DNA of 48,645 bases, from NCBI GenBank assembly GCA_001898385.1, contig MKTT01000132.1, positions 1 through 48,645 of the forward strand, in the 5' to 3' direction. Below, piece by piece: positions 23,384-31,398 of this stretch. Source of the stretch: Planctomycetales bacterium 71-10. Its GTDB lineage: Bacteria > Planctomycetota > Planctomycetia > Isosphaerales > Isosphaeraceae. How positions within the stretch are numbered: the first letter of the stretch is position 1; every line of letters begins with the position of its first letter. The notes below the pieces were generated by a model. The model was given only the letters and a program-made list of their open reading frames with translations, was not told where the DNA came from and ran no database searches. Both the position numbers and the translations under genes were made by a program.

Positions 23384-24766
23384 TCAAGGCTTCGCGGGCC
23401 GGATCCGCACCGCGGCGTCCTCGGGAAACTCGGCGGATTTCAGCTCCAGGAGGCCGTCGGCTTGCACCTTGGGGAGTTCGTAGCGGACGACCCCGGTCGG
23501 CGGGTCGATCCACTCGCAGGCGTAGGGGCCGGGGGGGAGTTTGAGGGTGAATGCGACCTTCGGCCCGCGGTCGACGTAGGCTAGGACGTCGCGAGGGCCG
23601 GCGAGGACGCTGATGCGGGCACCTTCGGCCAGGTCTTGCGCGGCGACGATCTCCGGGGCGGGCTTCATCTTCCAGAACTCGCAGTCGTTGAGGGCCGCGG
23701 CCAGGGCGGCCATCTGACGGCGGAAGTCGACGCCGCCGCCGCCGGGGGTGGGGGGCTCGACCTTCGCCGAGCCGTCGGGGCGGGCGGTCGTGAACGAGTA
23801 GTCCAGGTTGTTGTAGAGCGCCCCGCCGGCCAGGAGGAATTCCCACGCCTGGGTCCGGTAGACGCGGTCGGCGGTCCCCTTGAAGCCGGTCTCGTTGTCG
23901 CCGATCGGCCGGTCCAGGTGGGCGTTCATCGCCACGGCCTCCGGGACGGCGTAGTGGAAGTTGAACAGCGAGACGTTGGGGTCGGGCCTTTCCACCTTCG
24001 CCTTCTCGTTGGCGACGTTCTGCGAGACCAGGTGCCTGTGCGGCAGGTCGCGCTCGGCCTCGACGATCGTCCTCGCGATGTGCGCCTGCCACTCGGCCGT
24101 GGCGCCGAAGTAGGGCTCGTTGCAGATCTCGTAATAGAGGTTGTCGAAGCCGTTCAGCTCGGCGACGACCTTCTTCACGAACGCGACCTGACGCGCGGTG
24201 AGGTCGTCGTGCTGGAGGGTCAAAACCTCCTGACGCGGGCACTTGCCGACGCCGTTGACGTTGTTCGCCGCGTTCATCGGGTTGATCGCCCAGAGGCCGT
24301 CGTCGTAGAGGACGCAGAAGAGGTCCAGCTCGACGACGACCCCGCGCCCGGAGGCGAGCGTCAGGAACTCCTTCAGGCGTGCGAAATAGGCGTCGTCGAA
24401 GCGGTCGAGGTCGAACTTTTCGGGTTCGCCGGGCTGTTGCACCTGGGCCCAGGGGGCGAGGAAGCGGCCGGGCTTGGGCGCGAGGGTGTTGTCCTGGATG
24501 TTGAACGAGCCCGGCGCCTCGCGATACGTTCCGGCGAACGTGCGGGTGTTGTTGAGGCCGTCGCGGTGCAGGGCGTCGAGGTACGCGCGGCCGTCGAAGT
24601 CCCGGTTCAGCACGGCCCCGTAGTGCTCGCCCGACGCGATCAGAATCGTCGGCCTGCCGCGGAACTCGAAGTAGCGCGGGTTCTCGGCGAGGAGCTTGAT
24701 CGGCTCGGCGGCGGGGGCGGGGATCGCCAGCAGGGCGAGGATCGCGGCGACGATCGGGCGCGTCAT
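23384..24766 (-). CDS. Secreted GH-A-clan glycoside hydrolase (cellulase-like)
   Basis: 460 residues from ATG 24766, which begins a signal peptide (MTRPIVAAILALLAIPAPAAE). The TIM barrel has FEFRGRPTILIASGEHYGAV and DGLNNTRTFAGTYRE at the start, the acid/base motif YYEICNEPYFG with Glu217, HYAVPEAVAM, and the probable nucleophile Glu292 in GDNETGF. A small beta domain (DVLAYVDRGPKVAFTLKLPPGPYACEW) closes the protein, much as in DUF4038/DUF5060-type glycosidases. Substrate cannot be inferred. It is the last gene of a minus-strand cluster and follows Tag by 63 bases. Confidence 0.87.
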   Translation of the reverse strand: MTRPIVAAILALLAIPAPAAEPIKLLAENPRYFEFRGRPTILIASGEHYGAVLNRDFDGRAYLDALHRDGLNNTRTFAGTYREAPGSFNIQDNTLAPKPGRFLAPWAQVQQPGEPEKFDLDRFDDAYFARLKEFLTLASGRGVVVELDLFCVLYDDGLWAINPMNAANNVNGVGKCPRQEVLTLQHDDLTARQVAFVKKVVAELNGFDNLYYEICNEPYFGATAEWQAHIARTIVEAERDLPHRHLVSQNVANEKAKVERPDPNVSLFNFHYAVPEAVAMNAHLDRPIGDNETGFKGTADRVYRTQAWEFLLAGGALYNNLDYSFTTARPDGSAKVEPPTPGGGGVDFRRQMAALAAALNDCEFWKMKPAPEIVAAQDLAEGARISVLAGPRDVLAYVDRGPKVAFTLKLPPGPYACEWIDPPTGVVRYELPKVQADGLLELKSAEFPEDAAVRIRPAKP

Positions 24767-24829
24767 GGGAACGGCTCCGGAGGATGGTTCGGAGCCGTCG
24801 ATTCTCGGGCGACGCGGCCCGGGACGCAA

Positions 24830-25393
24830 TCACCCGGCGACGCCGCGGCGGTGGCAGTCGACCAGGTGGTCATCCACCAGACCGGTCGCCTGCATCATGG
24901 CGTAGCAGATGGTCGAGCCGACGAAGTTGAACCCGCGCTTCTTGAGATCCTTGCTCATGGCGTCGGAGACGGCGGTCTTGGCGGGGACTTCCTTCAGCGT
25001 CCGCCAGGCGTTGCGGATCGGGCGGCCGTCGACGAACCGCCAGATGTAGGCGTCGAAGGACGTGAACTCGCCCTGGACCTTGAGGAACGCCGAGGCGTTG
25101 CGGATCGCCGAGGCGACCTTGAGGCGGTTCCGCACGATCCCCGGGTCGGCCAGCAGGCGGGCGACGTCGGCCTCGCCGAACCGGGCGACGGCGGCCGGAT
25201 CGAAGCCGGCGAACGCGGCGCGGTAGCTCTCGCGCTTGCGGAGGATGGTGTCCCAGCTCAGGCCGGCCTGGGCGCCTTCGAGGATGAGGAACTCGAACCA
25301 GCGGCGATCGTCGTGGAGCGGGACGCCCCACTCCTCGTCGTGGTATCGGATCGCCAGTTCGTCCTTCGCCCAGCCGCAGCGCGTGACGTTCAT
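24830..25393 (-). CDS. tag: DNA-3-methyladenine glycosylase I
   Basis: 187 residues, the usual length for Tag. It excises 3-methyladenine from alkylated DNA in base excision repair. The zinc ligands are all visible: Cys6 (RCGWA), His18 (RYHDEEWG), His176 and Cys180 (DDHLVDCHRR). The catalytic/recognition segment FEFLILEGAQAGLSWDTIL with Glu39 and the C-terminal KRGFNFVGSTICYAMMQATGLV are diagnostic. Its ATG overlaps the stop of the SIS gene by 4 bases, an unexpected operon partner for a repair enzyme. Confidence 0.96.
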   Translation of the reverse strand: MNVTRCGWAKDELAIRYHDEEWGVPLHDDRRWFEFLILEGAQAGLSWDTILRKRESYRAAFAGFDPAAVARFGEADVARLLADPGIVRNRLKVASAIRNASAFLKVQGEFTSFDAYIWRFVDGRPIRNAWRTLKEVPAKTAVSDAMSKDLKKRGFNFVGSTICYAMMQATGLVDDHLVDCHRRGVAG

Positions 25394-26166
25394 CGGTAGA
25401 GGACCCCGATCCGGCGGCGGTAGTCGTCGTAGGTCGCTTCGAACAGCGTGCGGGCCCGCTCCGCGCCCAGGTGGCAGGCGGAGGTGAGCACCTTCGGCGG
25501 CCGGCCGGCCTTGGTGAGCAGGCGGGCCGTCTCGGCCTTCGCCAGGTTGATGAGCGTGCAGCCGGTGACGGTGGAGAGGGGCGCGACGGGCGTCTCCAGC
25601 CCTTCGATCCAGACCGCGGAGTCCCCCGGCGGGGCCTGGTGGTCGAGGACCACGTCGGCGATCTCGTGGAGCTTGCGGCCGGACTCGTGCTTCGACGTGG
25701 AGACGTCGGCGTTGGCCCGCGACGTCAGCGCGACGACCGTCATGCCCAGGCGCTTCGCCTCGGCCGCGACGTCGATCGTCACGGCGTTGCAGCCGCTGCT
25801 GGAGACGGCGAGGAGGACGTCGCGAGGGTCGGTGACGAAGTTCCGCCAGAGGACCGGGCCGAAGCCCTGCACGTTCTCCAGGAACATCGCCTGCCGCTGG
25901 CCGTTCGCGCCCACGACCGGGTTGTGGAAGCTCATCGAGAGTTCCACGATCGGGTGGAAGCCCGGGAACGACCCGTAGCGCGGGAACATCTCCTCCACGG
26001 CCATGCGCGAGTGCCCCGTCCCGAAGACGTGGACCAGGCGGTCGGCCAGGATGGCGTCGGCGAACAGCCGGGCGGCCCGGCGCACGGCCGGGAGCTGGGT
26101 GGCCTCGATGGCGTCGAGCCCCGCACGGGCGGCGTTCAGATACTGGGAGAGGACGTCTTCGCTCAT
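25390..26166 (-). CDS. SIS-domain (UPF0309-type) sugar isomerase-like protein
   Basis: 258 residues. SIS motifs are clear: LVHVFGTGHSRMAVEEMFPRYGSF near 45-65, VLLAVSSSGCNAVTIDVAAEAKRLGMTVVALTSR near 115-150. These bind phosphosugars; proteins of this group are thought to be ketose-aldose isomerases or sugar-phosphate sensors. A C-terminal TGCTLINLAKAETARLL and HLGAERARTLFEATYDDYRRRIGVLYR complete the family pattern. No catalytic assignment can be made by eye. It shares 4-base overlaps with both neighbours (SDR upstream, Tag downstream), so translation is coupled. Confidence 0.9.
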   Translation of the reverse strand: MSEDVLSQYLNAARAGLDAIEATQLPAVRRAARLFADAILADRLVHVFGTGHSRMAVEEMFPRYGSFPGFHPIVELSMSFHNPVVGANGQRQAMFLENVQGFGPVLWRNFVTDPRDVLLAVSSSGCNAVTIDVAAEAKRLGMTVVALTSRANADVSTSKHESGRKLHEIADVVLDHQAPPGDSAVWIEGLETPVAPLSTVTGCTLINLAKAETARLLTKAGRPPKVLTSACHLGAERARTLFEATYDDYRRRIGVLYR

Positions 26167-27008
26167 GATTCGTCCGGATCCGGGGCGGGGGGGAGGCGGC
26201 CTTCCGAGACGGACCAGCCGCCGTCGACGTTCAGCACGACGCCCGTCGTGAATCGCGAGGCCGGCTCGCACAGGAACAGCGCGGCCTCCGCGACGTCCTC
26301 GGCCGCGCCCGGCCCGCCGGCCATCGGCTGCTTGGCCGCGAGGTACGATCGGATGGCCGGGTCGTGGCACGCCCGCGCCGCCATGGGTGTCTCGATCAGC
26401 GCCGGGGCGATCATGTGGAAGCGGATGCGGTCGCGGGCGTAGCGCGAGGCCGCGGCGATCGTCATCGCCTCCACGGCCCCCTTGCTCGCCGCGTAGGCGA
26501 TCGTGCCGAAGTAGTCGGGCGAGGGCGACCGACTCAGCACCGAGCCGGTGTTCACGATCGTCCCGCGCAGGCCGTGCGGGTCGAGCGGCTGGGAGAGCAT
26601 CTGCCGCACGGCGGCGTGGTTGGTCAGGAACGTGGAGCGGGCGTTGGCGGCCAGGACGGCGTCCCAGCCCTCGGGCGTACACTCGTGCAGCGGGCCGTCG
26701 CCGAGCCGACGGCCGCTGATGCCGGCGACGTGGAACAGCACGTCGAGCCGGCCGTCGAGGCGGTCGAGCGCCCGTCGGAACATCGGCTCGACCCCTTCCG
26801 GGTCGGTCGCATCGGCCGCGAATCCGTGGAAGTTCGGGGGGACGTCGGCCGCGAGCAGGGCGTCGATCGCGGCGTCCGACTCGGCGCTCGTCTTCCCGCA
26901 GAAGACGACGACGGCCCCTTCGCGGAGGAACCGGCGGACCGCGGCCAGGCCGATGCCGCCGGTCCCGCCGACGATCAGGCAACGGACGCCGTCGAGCCGC
27001 CCCGTCAC
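26163..27008 (-). CDS. Short-chain dehydrogenase/reductase
   Basis: 281 residues of classical SDR type: cofactor motif GGTGGIG at about 14-20, NAR/NTGS for the catalytic Ser in NTGSVLSRS, YAASK with the active Tyr and Lys, then PALIETPM and the C-terminal VLNVDGGWSV. It oxidises or reduces a small alcohol or ketone using NAD(P); the GK (CGKTSAESD) after strand 2 leaves the cofactor preference open. It lies 4 bases after RidA and overlaps the SIS gene by 4 bases; the combination suggests a sugar or amino-sugar pathway. Confidence 0.93.
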   Translation of the reverse strand: MTGRLDGVRCLIVGGTGGIGLAAVRRFLREGAVVVFCGKTSAESDAAIDALLAADVPPNFHGFAADATDPEGVEPMFRRALDRLDGRLDVLFHVAGISGRRLGDGPLHECTPEGWDAVLAANARSTFLTNHAAVRQMLSQPLDPHGLRGTIVNTGSVLSRSPSPDYFGTIAYAASKGAVEAMTIAAASRYARDRIRFHMIAPALIETPMAARACHDPAIRSYLAAKQPMAGGPGAAEDVAEAALFLCEPASRFTTGVVLNVDGGWSVSEGRLPPAPDPDES

Positions 27009-27012
27009 GGCG

Positions 27013-27474
27013 TCAGTCCTTGACCTGGAAGATCGCCTCGACCTCGACGGCCATGCCGCTCGGCAGCGAGCCGGCGCCGAAGGCGCTCCGGGTGCCGACG
27101 CCGGCCTCGCCGAAGACGTCCTTCATCAGCTCGGAGAAGCCGTTGATGACCTTGGGCTGGTCCTTGTAGTCGGCCGGGCAGTTGACCAGGCCGAGCGTCT
27201 TGACCAGGCGGACGACCTTGTCGAGCGAGCCCAGGTGCTCCTTGATCGTCGCCAGCATCGCCAGGCCGGTCTGGCGGGCGGCGGCGTATCCGCCCTCCAG
27301 GTCCAGGTCGACGCCCACCTTGCCCAGGATCAGGGCGCCGTCGGACTTCAGCGGCCCGTGACCGGAGACGTACAGGAACTCGCCCACGCGCAGGGCGGTG
27401 ACGTAGACCGCCACCGGCTTCGGGGCGGGGGGCAGCTCCAGCTTCAGGGCGGCGAGGCGTTCTTCGGCTCCCAT
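27013..27474 (-). CDS. RidA/YjgF/UK114-family protein
   Basis: 153 residues, a single Rid domain: YVTALRVGEFLYVSGHGPL, GYAAARQTGLAMLATIKEHLGSLDKVVRLVKTLGLVNC, FSELMKDVFGEAGVGTRSAFGAGSLPSGMAVEVEAIFQV. The Arg in GTRSAFG occupies the place of the carboxylate-binding Arg that lets RidA hydrolyse reactive enamine/imine intermediates, so deaminase activity is plausible; it belongs to the longer subgroup, whose members vary. It is the first gene of the RidA-SDR-SIS-Tag(-GH) unit. Confidence 0.92.
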   Translation of the reverse strand: MGAEERLAALKLELPPAPKPVAVYVTALRVGEFLYVSGHGPLKSDGALILGKVGVDLDLEGGYAAARQTGLAMLATIKEHLGSLDKVVRLVKTLGLVNCPADYKDQPKVINGFSELMKDVFGEAGVGTRSAFGAGSLPSGMAVEVEAIFQVKD

Positions 27475-27661
27475 CGCGGCGTGGTCCTTCGTCGGTGCGG
27501 GTCGGTCGTGATCGGGTGCGGGCCGGGCCCGCGGACGATGAACGAGGGTAACGGCTTAAGGCCCGGGATTCAACCGCAGCGGCCGGCCGGCCCGGCTCCG
27601 CCGCGACCTTGATCGAGAGGAGGCCGCGCACCCGCCTGGCGGCGCCGAAGGGGCGATTCGC

Positions 27662-28025
27662 TCAGGGATCGCCCGGATCGTCGAGCCGGTCGATGGCGGC
27701 TTCGATCCGCTCCAGGATCTCGTCGGCCAGGTAGCCGAAGCGGCGGACGATCTTCCGCTTCGGCATCAATTTGATGCAATCGCACTTGGCCACGCACGGC
27801 TCGGAGAGGCCGGTTCGCGGGTCGTAGCCGCGGCGATCGTGCACCAGGACGTGATGGGGGGACAGGGGCTCGCGGAATTTCGTCGAGATCGGGACCACGT
27901 AGATTTCGTCGTGGATGCGATCGTCGAAATCGTGGTCGATGAGCACCACGGGGCGATCTTTGGTCGATGAGCACCACGGGGCGATCTTTGGAGGAGCCGT
28001 CGAATGGATAGTAGGCGAACGCCAC
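27662..28025 (-). pseudogene. MazF/PemK-like toxin broken by a 28-bp tandem duplication
   Basis: From a likely GTG at 28025 the frame reads VAFAYYPFDGSSKDRPVVLID and then shifts out of frame; the frame entered after the duplication reads HDFDDRIHDEIYVVPIST...TGLSEPCVAKCDCIKLMPKRKIVRRFGYLADEILERIEAAIDRL to the stop at 27662. A 28-base unit is present twice (27934-27961, 27962-27989). Removing one copy gives one continuous frame of about 111 codons with the MazF/PemK pattern: strand with YPF, RPVV, VVPIST, tGL, and a C-terminal helix. The toxin is therefore probably inactive. Expression of the 95-residue remnant from 27949 is possible. The family call is from pattern only. Confidence 0.75.
27934..27989. 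repeat. 28-bp tandem direct duplication
   Basis: TGGTCGATGAGCACCACGGG plus CGATCTT makes up a 28-base unit (with its final T) that occurs twice without a gap, at 27934-27961 and 27962-27989. The length is not a multiple of three and so causes the frameshift described for the toxin-like gene. Confidence 0.95.
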
Positions 28026-28042
28026 GCGGCCGAAGTCGTACG

Positions 28043-28495
28043 TCAGCCCTCGTCCGTCCAGGGGGCGAGGTCCTTGTTGCGCTCGGCCAGGGCGGCCAGC
28101 TTGCCGCGCCGCAGTCCCATCCGCTCCGCGATACAACGGCGGTTCTGGTGGCGGAAGAAATCCCGTCGGAGGAAGTGAGATTCCTGATCCACCAGGATCT
28201 TGAACCAGTCGGTCATCGACTCTTGCGAGATCGGGACGTTCCGCTCGCCTCGCCTGTAGACGTCGAACCAGGGCGGTTCCTCGTGGGTGCGGTCGCTCAA
28301 CTCCTCCGCCGGGAGTTGGCCGTAGGTCGTCATGACTCCCGAGAGGATTTCGAGGTCTTCCGGGCTGTAGGCGTCGATCTCGATCGAGACCGAGACATCG
28401 ACAGGGCTGTACCAGTAATCCTTGAAACGGTGATAAACGCCGGGGACGACCGGCCCGAACTTCCACGCCTCGCCAAACCCCTCCCTGCAAGTCAC
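28043..28495 (-). pseudogene. Panacea (DUF4065/SocA-like) antitoxin remnant, N-terminally truncated
   Basis: 150 residues from GTG 28495. The start region EAWKFGPVVPGVYHRFKDYWYSPV matches the 'GPV-P-VY--FK' core of the Panacea domain (DUF4065), and the following PEDLEILSGVMTTYGQLPAEELSDRTHEEPPW corresponds to its C-terminal helices. The usual N-terminal part of about 40 residues (with the KLQKLLYYA-type helix) is missing: the frame upstream of the GTG reaches a stop after about 10 codons. So the gene is either a truncated antitoxin or has lost its beginning. It lies 17 bases upstream of the broken MazF-like gene; Panacea proteins are known to be antitoxins for many unrelated toxins. Confidence 0.65.
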
Positions 28496-28630
28496 CTTAC
28501 GTCGCCGGTGTAATTTTGTCGATCATTTCCTCCGCGCCCGATCGGGCCTTAGCCCTTCGTCCGGCTTCCTGTTACGATGTCAGATGAATAGGAACCTCCC
28601 CATCTCCGCAGGCTGCCGAGGCTCAGAGAC

Positions 28631-29518
28631 ATGAGGGCGAACCGCCCGCCGTTCCGCGTGGGGCTGATCCAGATGAGGTGCTCGACCGACCCGGCCGACA
28701 ACCTGCGCCGGGCGTCCGAGATGCTGCGCGAGGCGGCGGCGAAGGGGGCGCAGGTCGCCTGCCTGCCGGAGCTGTTCCTCACGCAGTACTTCTGCCAGGT
28801 CGAGGACGCGGCGATCTTCGACCTCGCCGAGCCCATCCCCGGGCCGACCACCGAGGCCCTGGCGGACGTGGCGCGCGAGACCCGGATGACCATCGTCGGC
28901 TCGATCTTCGAACGCCGCGCCGCGGGCGTGTACCACAACACGGCCGTCGTGCTGGAGTCGGACGGGTCGACGGTCGGGAAGTATCGCAAGATGCACATCC
29001 CGGACGACCCGCTCTACTACGAGAAGTATTACTTCACCCCCGGCGACTTGGGCTTCAAGGCGTTCGAGACGAAGCACGCCAAGGTCGGCACGCTGGTCTG
29101 CTGGGACCAGTGGTATCCCGAGGCCGCCCGGCTCACCGCGATGCAGGGGGCGGAGGTGCTGTTCTACCCCACGGCCATCGGCTGGCACCCGGGCGAGAAG
29201 GCCGAGTTCGGCGAGGCCCAGGCGTCGGCGTGGGAGACCATGCAGCGCGCCCACGCGATCGCCAACGGCGTGTTCGTCGGGGCGATCAACCGCATCGGCC
29301 ACGAAGGGGCGGCCGACGGCGGGCTCGAATTCTGGGGCGGCTCGTTCCTGGCCGACCCCTTCGGCCGGATCCTGGCCAAGGCGTCGCGCGACCGCGAGGA
29401 GGTCCTCGTCGTCGAGTGCGACCCCCGGCTCCAGGAGGAGACCCGCCGCAACTGGCCCTTCCTCCGCGACCGTCGCATCGACGCCTACGCGCCGATCACG
29501 CAGCGGTTCCTGGACTGA
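28631..29518 (+). CDS. aguB: N-carbamoylputrescine amidase
   Basis: 295 residues, carbon-nitrogen hydrolase fold. The catalytic triad is Glu47 (LPELF), Lys120 (KYRKMHIPDD) and Cys157 (LVCWDQWYPEAAR). MHIPDDPLYYEKYYF and PTAIGWHPGE are characteristic of the AguB branch, which hydrolyses N-carbamoylputrescine to putrescine, CO2 and ammonia. It is followed 39 bases later by the agmatine deiminase gene, which makes its substrate, so the function is well supported. It is transcribed away from the damaged toxin-antitoxin genes. Confidence 0.95.
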   Translation: MRANRPPFRVGLIQMRCSTDPADNLRRASEMLREAAAKGAQVACLPELFLTQYFCQVEDAAIFDLAEPIPGPTTEALADVARETRMTIVGSIFERRAAGVYHNTAVVLESDGSTVGKYRKMHIPDDPLYYEKYYFTPGDLGFKAFETKHAKVGTLVCWDQWYPEAARLTAMQGAEVLFYPTAIGWHPGEKAEFGEAQASAWETMQRAHAIANGVFVGAINRIGHEGAADGGLEFWGGSFLADPFGRILAKASRDREEVLVVECDPRLQEETRRNWPFLRDRRIDAYAPITQRFLD

Positions 29519-29557
29519 TCGAACGCCGACCGACCCGAGAGACGCCCGGACTTCGCC

Positions 29558-30673
29558 ATGACCACGCCCACGCCGACCCCCGCCCAGCTCGGTTTCCGCA
29601 TGCCCGCCGAATGGGAGCGGCACGAGGCCACCTGGATCGCCTGGCCCCACAACCGCGAGGACTGGCCGGGCAAATTCGCCCCCGCGCCCTGGGTCTATAC
29701 GGAGATCGTCCGGGTCCTCGCCCGCCACGAGCCGGTGAACATCGTCGTCGCCGACTGGCCCATGCGCCGGAAGGCCGCGAGGATGCTGGAGCAGGCCGGG
29801 GCGCACATGGGCCGGGTCCGCTTCTTCAAGGCCGCGACCGACCGCGTCTGGCTCCGCGACTCGGCCCCCACGTTCGTCGTCCGCGACGGCGGGCCGGCGG
29901 GCGTGGAGGGGGAGCCCGGCGGCTCGGTGGCGATGGTCAACTGGAAGTTTAACGCCTGGGCCAAGTACGACAACTATCACGAGGACAAGCGCCTGGGCCG
30001 TCGGATCGCCCGCAAGACGGGCCTGCACCGCTGGGCCCCTCGCGTCGAGGTCGACGGCGTCTCGCGGCGGTTCGTCCTCGAAGGCGGCTCGATCGACGTC
30101 AACGGCCGCGGCACGCTGCTGACGACGGAGGAATGCCTCCTCAGCGACGTCCAGGAACGGAACCCGGGCCTGACGCGCGAGGGCTATGAGCGAGTCTTCG
30201 CCGAGTACCTGGGCGTGTCGAACGTCATCTGGCTGAACCGCGGGATCCACGGCGACGACACCCACGGCCACGTCGACGACCTCGCCCGGTTCGTCGACGC
30301 GAAGACCGTCGTCACGGTCGTCGAGCCTGACGAGTCCGACCCCAACCACGAGCCCTTGCGGGAGAACCTCGCCCGCCTGAAGGCCGCCCGCGACCAGGAC
30401 GGCAAGCCCCTGCGGGTGGTCGAGCTGCCGATGCCCTCGCCGGTGACGTTCGAGGGGGAGGTGCTGCCGGCCAGCTACGCCAACTTCTACATCGCCAACG
30501 GCGTCGTCATCGTCCCCACGTTCAACGACGCCAACGACCGCGTCGCGCTCAACATCCTGGCCGACCTGTTCCCCGGCCGCGAGGTCGCCGGCGTCCACTG
30601 CCTGGACCTCGTCCTGGGCCTGGGCACCCTGCATTGCCTCTCCCAGCAGCAGCCCGCCGCGCCGGGGCTTTGA
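29558..30673 (+). CDS. aguA: Agmatine deiminase
   Basis: 371 residues, the usual length of bacterial AguA. Motifs of the Porphyromonas-type peptidylarginine deiminase family are present: RMPAEWERHEATWIAWPH at the start, WLRDSAPTFV with Asp101, LEGGSIDVNGRGT around Glu175, GDDTHGHVDDLARF with His236/His238, and the catalytic Cys360 in LHCLSQQQP. It converts agmatine to N-carbamoylputrescine plus ammonia; with aguB just upstream this completes the route from agmatine to putrescine. The arginine decarboxylase for the first step is not in the window. Confidence 0.95.
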   Translation: MTTPTPTPAQLGFRMPAEWERHEATWIAWPHNREDWPGKFAPAPWVYTEIVRVLARHEPVNIVVADWPMRRKAARMLEQAGAHMGRVRFFKAATDRVWLRDSAPTFVVRDGGPAGVEGEPGGSVAMVNWKFNAWAKYDNYHEDKRLGRRIARKTGLHRWAPRVEVDGVSRRFVLEGGSIDVNGRGTLLTTEECLLSDVQERNPGLTREGYERVFAEYLGVSNVIWLNRGIHGDDTHGHVDDLARFVDAKTVVTVVEPDESDPNHEPLRENLARLKAARDQDGKPLRVVELPMPSPVTFEGEVLPASYANFYIANGVVIVPTFNDANDRVALNILADLFPGREVAGVHCLDLVLGLGTLHCLSQQQPAAPGL

Positions 30674-30717
30674 CGGAGTGACCGACGCCCGGCAGGATCG
30701 AGATGGAGGATCGAACG

Positions 30718-30951
30718 ATGTCTCGCACGTTGCCGATGGCCGCGGCCCAGCCGAAATTGCCCGAGATCGTGGCGGCTATGGTCCCCGGTGAGGAGCTGGT
30801 CCTGACCTCCGACGGCGAGCCCGTCGCCATCGTGACCCGACCTCCGCGCAAGAGCTGGCCCTGCCAGCCCGGTTCGGCGAGGGATCGCACGTTCTGGATG
30901 GCGCCCGACTTCGACGCCCCCCTGGAGGATTTCGAGGAGTCCATGGAGTGA
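30718..30951 (+). CDS. Phd/YefM-like antitoxin
   Basis: 77 residues from ATG 30718, preferred over 30703 because GGAGG at 30706-30710 fits the spacing. MSRTLPMAAAQPKLPEIVAAMVPGEELVLTSDGEPVAIVTRP follows the Phd fold: a short N-terminal strand, helix, then 'GE-V-LT-DG-PVA-I' strand pair used for dimerisation and DNA binding. The acidic C-terminus (DFDAPLEDFEESME) would wrap the toxin. Its stop overlaps the GTG start of the VapC-like gene (GTGA, 4 bases), as is typical of type II toxin-antitoxin operons. Confidence 0.88.
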   Translation: MSRTLPMAAAQPKLPEIVAAMVPGEELVLTSDGEPVAIVTRPPRKSWPCQPGSARDRTFWMAPDFDAPLEDFEESME

Positions 30952-31334
30952 CGCTCCTCCTGGACACGCACACGGTCCTCTGGTTCTGGTGGGCCGATCC
31001 CCGATTGAGCACGAAGGCCATGGCCCTGATCTGCGACCCGGCGAACCGCAAGCTGGTCAGCCCGGCCTCGGCCTGGGAAGTCGCCATCAAGGTCAGCCTC
31101 AAGAAGCTCGACATCGGCGGCCCGTATCGGGGCTTCTTCCCGCAGCAGATGCTCCGCAACAATTTCGAATGGCTGCCGATCACCGACGATCATCTCGCCA
31201 CCGTCGTCGACCTACCATTCCACCACAGAGACCCGTTCGATCGGTCGCTCATCGCCCAGGCGACGTGTGAGAAGATCTCCATAGTCGGTGCCGATGTGAT
31301 CTTCGACAGCTACGGCGTCGGCCGTCTCTGGTGA
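30948..31334 (+). CDS. VapC-family PIN-domain toxin
   Basis: 128 residues with a GTG start overlapping the antitoxin stop. The PIN-domain acidic residues are visible: Asp6 in LLLDTHTVLW, Glu44 in SPASAWEVAIK, Asp95/Asp98 in FHHRDPFDRSLIAQA, and Asp116 or Asp120 near the C-terminus. PIN toxins cut RNA with a metal cofactor and are blocked by the antitoxin. The gene looks intact, in contrast to the decayed toxin-antitoxin pair 3 kb upstream. Lower codon bias than its neighbours (for example 'gtgtgagaag') hints at recent acquisition. Confidence 0.9.
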   Translation: MTLLLDTHTVLWFWWADPRLSTKAMALICDPANRKLVSPASAWEVAIKVSLKKLDIGGPYRGFFPQQMLRNNFEWLPITDDHLATVVDLPFHHRDPFDRSLIAQATCEKISIVGADVIFDSYGVGRLW

Positions 31335-31398
31335 ACCAACGTTCAAAACCATTCCGTGCCGAGGCCGGGCCCGATCGCATCGGAAGAGGAACCGTCCC

